Positions 1 through 5,122 of a stretch of DNA of 6,123 bases are shown one piece after another. A program made the position numbers and the translations under genes. The notes beneath the pieces were generated by a model. It was not told the DNA's origin and did not search any database. It worked only from the letters and a program-made list of their open reading frames with translations. Location: assembly GCA_913056285.1 (NCBI GenBank), contig CAJXNE010000126.1:1-6123 (forward strand). Reading direction: 5' to 3'. Source of the stretch: an uncultured Zetaproteobacteria bacterium. GTDB lineage: Bacteria; Pseudomonadota; Zetaproteobacteria; Mariprofundales; Mariprofundaceae. Position 1 is the first letter of the stretch. Every line of letters begins with the position of its first letter.

Positions 1-22
1 CGGTTCATGTTGGACTCTAATA

Positions 23-99
23 TGGTGGCGCTTCAGGGACTCGAACCCCGGACACACGGATTATGATTCCGTTGCTCTAACCAACTGAGCTAAAGCGCC
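23..99 (-). tRNA. tRNA-Met (CAU), probably elongator
   Basis: Read on the minus strand, this 77-nt stretch folds as a complete cloverleaf. It has a 7-bp acceptor stem (GGCGCTT/AAGCGCC), a D arm with AGCTCAGTTGGTTAGAGC, and an anticodon stem ACGGA/TCCGT around the loop ATCATAA, so the anticodon is CAT. The variable loop is 5 nt and the T arm has loop TTCGAGT. The 3' CCA is encoded in the DNA. The first base pair is a normal G-C and the anticodon stem lacks the three stacked G-C pairs of an initiator, so it is not tRNA-fMet. A CAU anticodon also occurs in tRNA-Ile2 after lysidine modification; the overall sequence looks more like elongator Met, but this is judged by eye. It is transcribed divergently from trpS. 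Confidence 0.93.
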
Positions 100-112
100 G
101 TGAAGGTCGCGC

Positions 113-140
113 ATTTTAGGGAGAAGAGGCTTTCCGTCAA
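113..140 (-). promoter_or_regulatory. tRNA promoter with GC-rich discriminator
   Basis: On the minus strand, TTGACG (140-135) and TAAAAT (118-113) are separated by 16 nt, a near-consensus sigma70 pair. The discriminator that follows is GCGCGA (112-107), and the mature tRNA begins at 99, so the predicted transcript starts about 7 nt upstream of it. A GC-rich discriminator is the known hallmark of stable-RNA promoters under stringent (ppGpp) control; that regulation is inferred here. Confidence 0.7.
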
Positions 141-206
141 TGCCCGATTCACTTATCTCGCCTCCCCTCGTCGCAATCATCCTTGTGCTTTGCTATCGTT
201 CGCTCA

Positions 207-236
207 TTGTCATGGTCATGACCGTTTAAATATGAA
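207..236 (+). promoter_or_regulatory. candidate trpS operon promoter with palindrome
   Basis: TTGTCA (207-212) and TATGAA (231-236) are 18 nt apart and could form a weak sigma70 promoter firing at about 243. Between them lies the perfect 10-bp palindrome GGTCATGACC (214-223), which might be an operator or chance. The -10 match is poor. Nothing else convincing was seen between 141 and 245. Confidence 0.25.
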
Positions 237-254
237 ACAATCAACATGTGCGTT

Positions 255-260
255 AAGGGG
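255..260 (+). promoter_or_regulatory. ribosome binding site favouring a TTG start for trpS
   Basis: AAGGGG lies 6 nt before the TTG at 267 and can pair with the anti-Shine-Dalgarno sequence, including one G-U pair. No comparable site precedes the ATG at 246 or the GTG at 297. It is the main reason for choosing 267 as the trpS start. Confidence 0.45.
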
Positions 261-266
261 AAAAGA

Positions 267-1298
267 TTGGGTTCTTCAGATTCTTCAGATCATAAAGTGA
301 AACGTATTCTTTCCGGCATGCGCCCGACCGGTCGGCTGCATCTGGGCCACTATAAAGGCGTGCTGGAAAACTGGCTGAAATTGCAGGATGAACATCAGTG
401 TTTCTTTTTTGCCGCCGACTGGCATGCCCTGACCACCGATTATGCCAATCCGTCCATCGTCAAGGATACTATCTGGGACATGTTGATTGACTGGCTAGCC
501 GTGGGCATTGATCCGGAAAAAGCCGTGGTATTTATCCAGTCGGAAGTGCCGGAACATGCTGAACTGCACCTGCTGTTTTCGTTTATGACTCCGCTATCAT
601 GGCTGGAGCGCGTACCGACGTATAAAGACCAGATCGAGCAGCTGCGCGAAAAAGATCTCGGCACTTATGGTTTCCTCGGCTACCCGTTATTGCAGGCTGC
701 CGATATCCTGATTTATCGGGCCGACGGCGTGCCGGTCGGCGAAGATCAGGTGCCGCATGTGGAGCTGACCCGAGAAGTGGCCCGCCGCTTTAATCATTTG
801 TACCGCAAAGGTATCCCGCCGCTGTTTCCCGAACCGCAATCGCTGCTCATGCCTGCTGCCAAATTGCCGGGGCTGGACGGACGCAAAATGAGTAAATCCT
901 ATAACAATGCCATCGAACTGAGCGAAACATGGAAAGTCACCGAGAAGAAGGTGAAAACCATGCCGACTGATCCTGCTCGCGTGCGCCGTAACGACCCGGG
1001 CACGCCGGAGAAATGTCCGGTCTGGGATTTCCATAAAGTCTATTCAAGCGAAGAAGAGCGCGCTTGGGTGCAGGAAGGATGCAGCACCGCAAGCATCGGC
1101 TGCATCGATTGCAAAATGTGCATGCTGAAACATCTGGAAGAAGAACTGCAACCGATCCGTGATCGCCGCGCCGATATCGCTTCACGCCCCGATGATTTGC
1201 GCGATATTGTTCGCGCCGGCAATGAGCGGGCTCGCATCGAGGCAGGTCGCACCATGGAAAAAGTGCGCAAAACGCTGAAAATGGGTTACCGTGTATGA
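267..1298 (+). CDS. trpS: tryptophanyl-tRNA synthetase, iron-sulfur-type cysteine set
   Basis: Cytoplasmic class I aminoacyl-tRNA synthetase that charges tRNA-Trp with tryptophan using ATP. Residues are numbered here from an upstream ATG at 246 (350 codons). The HIGH-class motif is HLGH (32-35) after SGMRPTGRL, and the KMSKS motif is at 214-218. Between 257 and 292 are five cysteines: C257-x21-C279-x6-C286-x2-C289-x2-C292. The Thermotoga TrpRS that binds a 4Fe-4S cluster has the near-identical pattern C-x22-C-x6-C-x2-C, so a cluster is likely but not shown. Start choice is uncertain. ATG 246 lacks an RBS, TTG 267 has AAGGGG at 255-260, and GTG 297 begins right at the conserved core (V-K-R-I-L-S-G-M). 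The protein is thus 333 to 350 residues. Its TGA overlaps the scpA ATG. Function is secure. Confidence 0.95.
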   Translation: MGSSDSSDHKVKRILSGMRPTGRLHLGHYKGVLENWLKLQDEHQCFFFAADWHALTTDYANPSIVKDTIWDMLIDWLAVGIDPEKAVVFIQSEVPEHAELHLLFSFMTPLSWLERVPTYKDQIEQLREKDLGTYGFLGYPLLQAADILIYRADGVPVGEDQVPHVELTREVARRFNHLYRKGIPPLFPEPQSLLMPAAKLPGLDGRKMSKSYNNAIELSETWKVTEKKVKTMPTDPARVRRNDPGTPEKCPVWDFHKVYSSEEERAWVQEGCSTASIGCIDCKMCMLKHLEEELQPIRDRRADIASRPDDLRDIVRAGNERARIEAGRTMEKVRKTLKMGYRV

Positions 1299-2056
1299 CA
1301 ATGTCGGCCCAGGTTCCGCTGATCCCCACCGATGAAGCGCAGCAAGCGCTGCCGTCGGTACAGCTTGATCAGTTTGAGGGGCCGTTGGATGTGTTGCTGC
1401 ATCTAATCCGATCACAGGAACTCGATATCTTCGATATTCCGATGGCCATCATTACCGAACAATATCTCGGCATACTGGACGTTCAGGAGCAACTCGATCT
1501 GGAAATTGCCGGCGATTACCTGGTCATGGCCAGCACCCTGATGCAATTGAAATCGCGCATGCTGTTACCCCGCCCCGAAGTAGATGATGAGGGCAATGAG
1601 ATTGATCCGCGCGCCGAACTGGCTGCCCGGTTGATTGCTTATGAGCAATACCGCATGCTGGCCGAAGAACTGGGCGAGCGACCACTGATGGGGCGCGATG
1701 TGTTTGTGCGTTCCATTTTTCCGGAAGCCGATGATGTGGAACGGCCGTTGCCGGAAGGCGATCTCGATGCTTTGTTGCTGGCCTTTCGCAGCGTGCTTAA
1801 ACGGGTCGGCGGTGAAGTTCGCCATCAGATTTTCACCGAAACGATGAGTGTGCGCGAACAAATGACCGTGGTATTGCAAGGTTTACGCCAAGGCGGCATG
1901 CAACTGGATGAACTGCTGCGCGATTCGCCCGGCCGTGAAGCGCTGGTCACCACTGTGCTGGCGATTCTGGAGCTGTGGCGTCAGCAGAGCATCACTGTCG
2001 TGCAGAATGAAAATTACGGCGCCATTACCCTGCTGCCGAAGGAGGCACTGCATTGA
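1295..2056 (+). CDS. scpA: segregation and condensation protein A (kleisin)
   Basis: Kleisin subunit of the bacterial Smc-ScpAB condensin, which bridges the SMC head domains and binds ScpB to compact and segregate the chromosome. The 253-residue product has the family's N-terminal signature at about 26-60 (FEGPLDVLLHLIRSQ, then DIFDIPMAIITEQYL). The helix GDYLVMASTLMQLKSRMLLP is at 73-92, an acidic linker at about 95-108, and a C-terminal winged-helix region at about 180-250. Length is normal for proteobacterial ScpA. The ATG overlaps the trpS TGA as ATGA and there is no strong Shine-Dalgarno, so translation is probably coupled to trpS; an in-frame ATG at 1301 is an alternative. It is followed directly by its partner scpB. 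No smc gene is in the window. Confidence 0.95.
   Translation: MTMSAQVPLIPTDEAQQALPSVQLDQFEGPLDVLLHLIRSQELDIFDIPMAIITEQYLGILDVQEQLDLEIAGDYLVMASTLMQLKSRMLLPRPEVDDEGNEIDPRAELAARLIAYEQYRMLAEELGERPLMGRDVFVRSIFPEADDVERPLPEGDLDALLLAFRSVLKRVGGEVRHQIFTETMSVREQMTVVLQGLRQGGMQLDELLRDSPGREALVTTVLAILELWRQQSITVVQNENYGAITLLPKEALH
2039..2045 (+). promoter_or_regulatory. consensus ribosome binding site for scpB
   Basis: AAGGAGG is a perfect Shine-Dalgarno located within the last codons of scpA. It is 7 nt before the TTG at 2053 and 13 nt before the GTG at 2059. The spacing supports the TTG start even though that codon overlaps the scpA stop. Confidence 0.8.
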
Positions 2057-2670
2057 GTGTGCTATCCTGCCAAATCGAGGCGCTTGTACTGGCCAGTGAT
2101 GAGCCGGTCAGCCTGCAAAAAATGCGCGACTTGCTGGGTGAGTCTATTTCTTCCGCAGATATTCGCGCGGCCTTAGCGGAGCTTGAAACCTGGTATAGTA
2201 AGCGCGGTATTCATTTCGTTCAGGTGAGCGGCGGCTGGCAGTTTCGCACCGCCCCGGCGCACGGCAAACTGGTACGCCAATTATGGCACGTCAAACCGCC
2301 ACGCCTTTCCCGCTCAGCGCTGGAAACGCTGGCTATTATCGCCTATCGCCAACCCACCACGCGCGCTGAAATCGAAGCATTAAGGGGCGTGAAAGTATCC
2401 AGCCAGATGATTGCCACCTTGCAGGAACGCGGCTGGATTAAGGTGCTGGGGCGCAAGGAAGTGCCGGGACGGCCGCATTTATATGGCACCGGCAAAGCGT
2501 TCCTGACTGATTTCGGTTTGGGCTCACTGAAGGATTTACCCGATTCCACCCAGTTAATGGATGAAGATGAAATTCAGCAAATGGTAAACGGCCCGTTCGC
2601 GCAGCAAGCGCCAGTGGTTGATCAGGTCGAAATAAATAAGAGTGAACAAATGATCGAATCACATGAGTAA
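2053..2670 (+). CDS. scpB: segregation and condensation protein B
   Basis: Tandem winged-helix partner of ScpA in the Smc-ScpAB complex. The 205-residue product shows the typical first winged helix (about 1-75, with VSGGWQFRT at 58-66) and second winged helix (about 80-155). The second carries the family signatures LSRSALETLAIIAYRQPTT (85-103) and GRKEVPGRPHLYGTGKAFL (133-151). The tail from about 165 is acidic, glutamine-rich and probably disordered. Translation starts at TTG 2053 (TTGA overlap with the scpA stop) because of the perfect AAGGAGG at 2039-2045. The stop overlaps the start of rluB by 8 nt. Such a strong RBS in front of a weak start codon suggests translation tuned to match ScpA output, which is an inference. 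Confidence 0.95.
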   Translation: MSVLSCQIEALVLASDEPVSLQKMRDLLGESISSADIRAALAELETWYSKRGIHFVQVSGGWQFRTAPAHGKLVRQLWHVKPPRLSRSALETLAIIAYRQPTTRAEIEALRGVKVSSQMIATLQERGWIKVLGRKEVPGRPHLYGTGKAFLTDFGLGSLKDLPDSTQLMDEDEIQQMVNGPFAQQAPVVDQVEINKSEQMIESHE

Positions 2671-3505
2671 AAACAGAACATTCAAGCCCCGAACACGCAG
2701 CATGCCAGATAAAGCGGATTCGACGCAGGCTAATAATGTTGCAAACAGTGCTGCAAAAAGTACTGCAAACGGTGCTGCTGTCGAAAGCGGCGAACGCATC
2801 AATCGTTATCTGGCTGGTTGCGGACTGTGTTCGCGCCGCGAAGCCGATCGCTGGGTGCAGGCCGGTCGCGTATCGGTCAATGGTAAGCCGTGTTGCGAGC
2901 CCGGTACAAAAATCAAACCCGGTGATCGTGTCGCCGTGGATGGAAAAGCAGTCGAACGCCAGCTCAGCCATACCTATATCCTGTATAACAAACCGTCTGG
3001 CCAACTCTGTTCGCGCAAGGATGACAAGCGCAAACGGCCTCTGATTTATGATTTTCTCGATGTTGCGCCCAATGTGCAGTCGGTCGGCAGACTGGATATG
3101 GATACCGAAGGCTTACTGATTCTTACCGATGACGGCAATCTCACCCGTGCACTGACCAGACCGGGCGCAAAAGTTGCGCGTGAATACCGGGCTCGTGTGG
3201 CCGGTATGGTCGAAATGGAAACACTGGAGAAATTGCGTCGTGGCGGCATCGATATCGGCGAGGGCGATAGTAGCGATGCATGGGAAATAACAGTCGATTC
3301 GGAAACGAAGGGACATACCTGGCTGACCATCGTGATATTCCGGGGTCGCTGGCGTGAAGTGCGTCGTACGCTGGAGGCCTGCGGACACCCGGTACGTCGG
3401 CTGATGCGCACCCGATTTGCATCGCTCCGGCTGGAAGAAGGCATGCCGCGCGGCAGTTATCGCAAACTCAATCGCAATGAAATCAAGCGATTAAAGTCCG
3501 GATAA
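2663..3505 (+). CDS. rluB: 23S rRNA pseudouridine synthase, RluB type
   Basis: RsuA/RluB-family enzyme that isomerises a uridine of 23S rRNA (U2605 in E. coli numbering) to pseudouridine. The 280-residue product has a low-complexity, Lys/Asn/Ala/Ser-rich leader (1-43), then an S4 RNA-binding domain (about 44-95: ERINRYLAGCGLCSRREADRW, with its last part RVSVNG). The synthase domain follows from about 102. The catalytic motif is GRLDMDTEGLLILTDDG (142-158) with D145 as the predicted nucleophile. The C-terminal family motif RGRWREVRRTLEACGHPVRR is at 227-246. The RluB assignment over RsuA rests on the motif style and the position next to scpAB. The start at 2663 overlaps scpB; an ATG at 2702 would remove 13 residues. 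The leader contains in-frame 12-nt repeats. The stop overlaps the next gene. Confidence 0.93.
   Translation: MSKNRTFKPRTRSMPDKADSTQANNVANSAAKSTANGAAVESGERINRYLAGCGLCSRREADRWVQAGRVSVNGKPCCEPGTKIKPGDRVAVDGKAVERQLSHTYILYNKPSGQLCSRKDDKRKRPLIYDFLDVAPNVQSVGRLDMDTEGLLILTDDGNLTRALTRPGAKVAREYRARVAGMVEMETLEKLRRGGIDIGEGDSSDAWEITVDSETKGHTWLTIVIFRGRWREVRRTLEACGHPVRRLMRTRFASLRLEEGMPRGSYRKLNRNEIKRLKSG
2729..2776 (+). repeat. four 12-nt tandem repeats in the rluB leader
   Basis: GCAAACAGTGCT (2741-2752), GCAAAAAGTACT (2753-2764) and GCAAACGGTGCT (2765-2776) are three near-identical units. The 12 nt before them (GCTAATAATGTT) form a more diverged fourth. They are in frame and encode ANNV-ANSA-AKST-ANGA in the linker before the S4 domain. 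Gain or loss of a unit would keep the frame. Confidence 0.7.
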
Positions 3506-4197
3506 TGATGTCACTCTCCCCGCTTCAGGTCTATGAAAAGCTGTTATCCACATACGGCCCCCAGCACTGGTGGCCGGCGGATACTGCATTTGAAATGATG
3601 GTCGGTGCCATCCTGACCCAGAACACCAGTTGGCAAAATGTTGAGACGGCCATCGCCAGTTTAAAAACGCACGACATGCTTGACTGCGAAGCCATTGCCA
3701 GCTGCAACCTGCAGCAGCTTGGTGAGATCATTCGCTCATCCGGTTCTTATATGCAGAAGGCCCGCTATTTGCAGCAGTTCTCCCTGTTCTATTATAACAA
3801 TGGCAAACGCAAGGGTATGATGAAATGGCCAGCAAGCACGATGCGCAAGCAGTTGCTAAACGTGCATGGCATCGGCCCGGAAACAGCCGACTCCATGCTG
3901 CTCTATGCGCTGGATAAGCCGATATTTGTCGTCGATGCCTACACCAAACGGCTGTTTGTACGACTCGAACATTTCAGCCATAGCATGGACTACGACAGCA
4001 TTCAGCATTACTTCCAGCAGCGTTTGCCGGAGAGCCTGCCTTTGTTTCAGGAATTCCACGCCCTGATTGTCGAGCACGCCAAGCGCTATTGCCAGGTTAA
4101 ACCGTTATGCATGGAGTGCCCGCTATTCGAATGCTGCCCTACTTCCTCCGGGTCAACCATAGAGGTCAGCCGATTCATCGTGCCAGAAGCGGATTGA
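3505..4197 (+). CDS. HhH-GPD DNA glycosylase, endonuclease III related
   Basis: Base-excision-repair glycosylase of the helix-hairpin-helix GPD superfamily, 230 residues. The N-terminal part has FEMMVGAILTQNTSWQNVE (29-47), the usual region contacting DNA. The HhH motif is LLNVHGIGPETADS (117-130) and the catalytic Asp is D144 in FVVDAYTKRL. Endonuclease III has a Lys in the HhH (K120, GRKTA) that drives its AP-lyase reaction; here the aligned residue is E126. It therefore resembles the monofunctional MagIII/COG2231 branch, and alkylated bases are a plausible but unproven substrate. The C-terminus has cysteines C196, C202, C205, C210 and C211, suggesting a 4Fe-4S loop with C-x5-C-x2-C spacing rather than the C-x6-C-x2-C of Nth. 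ATG 3505 overlaps the rluB stop (TAATG); ATG 3508 is equally possible. No clear Shine-Dalgarno, so coupled translation is likely. No convincing terminator follows. Confidence 0.88.
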   Translation: MMSLSPLQVYEKLLSTYGPQHWWPADTAFEMMVGAILTQNTSWQNVETAIASLKTHDMLDCEAIASCNLQQLGEIIRSSGSYMQKARYLQQFSLFYYNNGKRKGMMKWPASTMRKQLLNVHGIGPETADSMLLYALDKPIFVVDAYTKRLFVRLEHFSHSMDYDSIQHYFQQRLPESLPLFQEFHALIVEHAKRYCQVKPLCMECPLFECCPTSSGSTIEVSRFIVPEAD

Positions 4198-4375
4198 TTC
4201 GCTCATGTAGCTCGCTGAACATCTTGAATTCATGGTCAGTAGCAGAAAATGCTTTTTTGGCCTGAATGCCCATCCCACAGTGACTCATCAATGAAAAAAG
4301 GATGCTATCACAACGGATAACAGCCTTATTGAGTAAATGGATAGAAATAACCCCTACCTCTGTGCGAACCCTCAT
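4175..4375 (-). CDS. possible small hypothetical protein or gene remnant
   Basis: This minus-strand frame of 66 codons is the only one in the 4198-4528 gap that reads like protein. Its composition is balanced and two amphipathic helix-like stretches are seen (about 11-32, IHLLNKAVIRCDSILFSLM; and about 44-63, SATDHEFKMFSELHERINPL). I do not recognise a family and assign no function. The stop lies 23 nt inside the end of the convergent glycosylase gene. The ATG has no Shine-Dalgarno, and an in-frame TGA lies six codons upstream, with sense codons between. It could be a real small gene, the 3' remnant of a longer gene broken when the restriction locus arrived, or chance. Confidence 0.3.
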   Translation of the reverse strand: MRVRTEVGVISIHLLNKAVIRCDSILFSLMSHCGMGIQAKKAFSATDHEFKMFSELHERINPLLAR

Positions 4376-4528
4376 AAGTTGAAAGCTATTTCATGCATAA
4401 GGTGAAATTTTCTACAAAAAATGTGGCACGTTGGCATATTCCCCCTCCCTGGCCCCCAAGGGTGCATACTAGCGCCTTCGACTCAATGATTGTTTGCATT
4501 AACTGCAATGGTGTGAATAATGTGAAAA
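4198..4528. other. intergenic boundary between housekeeping block and R-M locus
   Basis: No gene on the plus strand is supported here. The first 240 nt are AT-rich (97 G+C of 240 by hand count, 4201-4440), unlike the GC-richer genes to the left. The stretch holds the doubtful minus-strand frame ending at 4175, a C-rich tract (4441-4457) and the candidate promoter at 4494-4521. No integrase, transposase, tRNA remnant or target-site duplication is seen. A 4-bp hairpin AGCA/TGCT with six T residues (4241-4258) is too weak to call a terminator. Confidence 0.6.
4494..4521 (+). promoter_or_regulatory. candidate promoter of the type I R-M operon
   Basis: TTGCAT (4494-4499) and AATAAT (4516-4521) are spaced by 16 nt, and TGTG stands just before the -10 like a loose extended element. 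The -35 overlaps an inverted repeat TTGCA-N5-TGCAA (4494-4508), a possible operator. Transcription would begin at about 4528-4529, which is the ATG itself. Prediction by eye only. Confidence 0.35.
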
Positions 4529-5122
4529 ATGTTTTGTCGATTAACACGCGTTGCAACAATCCATGCCGGCTACCCATTCCGGGGCAAAATCATCGAAAAA
4601 TCAGATGGTTGTGTTCACGCCGTTCAGATGAAGCAGGTGGAACGGCTACATGGAATAAGGTGGGACGATTTAGTTTTGACGGATTTGCCAGGACGGGAAC
4701 CTTCCCGCTGGCTTGAGTCCGGTGATGTTGTTTTCGTAGCGCGAGGGATGAAAAATTATGCTGTAGTGGCAGATAACCCGCCTGCAAAAACAGTCCTGTC
4801 TCCCCACTTTTTTCAAATTCGCCTGCGAAAAAAACCTGAGATGCTGCCTGAATTTCTTACCTGGCAGATAAATCAATCCCCCGCGCAAAAGTATTTTGCA
4901 CAGTCTGCAGAAGGGTCTGCAGTTGTGGGTGTTCGCAAGGGAATCCTTGAAGAGCTTGAGGTAATCTGTCCGCCGCTGCTTGAACAAGAGAAGGTTATGC
5001 AAGCAGTGCATTGCTGGATTGAGCAGCAACAGGTTATTCAGGCAATGTCAGACAACCACCAGAAACTAATGGCGGGAATCGCCAGTTACGTCTTTAATAA
5101 GAACAGCGGGGAATTACAATGA
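4529..5122 (+). CDS. type I restriction specificity (S) protein, single TRD
   Basis: DNA-recognition subunit of a type I restriction-modification system, but only 197 residues where ordinary HsdS has about 400. It carries one target-recognition domain. The TRD opens with ATIHAGYPFRGKI (9-21), continues with LESGDVVFVARG (62-73), and ends in the family pattern AEGSAVVGVRKGILEEL (127-143) and PPLLEQEKV (148-156). A C-terminal helix (about 152-186) would form the spacer coiled coil. A second TRD and the second conserved repeat are absent. Half-length S proteins of this layout can act as homodimers that recognise a symmetric bipartite site; whether this one does so, or assists a full-length S encoded downstream, is unknown. 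The start is fixed by an in-frame TGA at 4523. The Shine-Dalgarno is weak. The stop overlaps the hsdM ATG. Confidence 0.82.
   Translation: MFCRLTRVATIHAGYPFRGKIIEKSDGCVHAVQMKQVERLHGIRWDDLVLTDLPGREPSRWLESGDVVFVARGMKNYAVVADNPPAKTVLSPHFFQIRLRKKPEMLPEFLTWQINQSPAQKYFAQSAEGSAVVGVRKGILEELEVICPPLLEQEKVMQAVHCWIEQQQVIQAMSDNHQKLMAGIASYVFNKNSGELQ
5108..5112 (+). promoter_or_regulatory. ribosome binding site for hsdM
   Basis: GGGGA lies 6 nt before the ATG at 5119, inside the last codons of the S-like gene. It supports this start together with the ATGA overlap. Confidence 0.5.

Noticed and set aside
23..99. tRNA as an integration site for the R-M locus
   Set aside because: The tRNA is about 4 kb away on the far side of the housekeeping operon, and no repeat of its 3' end was seen near 4198-4528.
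100..300. 66-codon plus-strand frame before trpS
   Set aside because: Its first part lies over the tRNA promoter and its composition is not protein-like. Only the last 22 codons (from ATG 232) merit mention, as a speculative leader peptide.
4188..4203. Hairpin AGCGGA/TTCGCT with loop TTGA at the glycosylase stop
   Set aside because: Six pairs including a G-U, with no following T run; likely chance.
4241..4258. Possible terminator hairpin AGCA/TGCT followed by T residues
   Set aside because: The stem is only four base pairs with two A-T pairs, too weak for a confident intrinsic terminator.
4386..4577. 63-codon minus-strand frame
   Set aside because: It runs across the C-rich tract and the predicted promoter and has no RBS or family resemblance.
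4393..4716. 107-codon plus-strand frame
   Set aside because: It overlaps the well-supported S-like gene in another frame, with proline- and cysteine-rich sequence lacking recognisable motifs.
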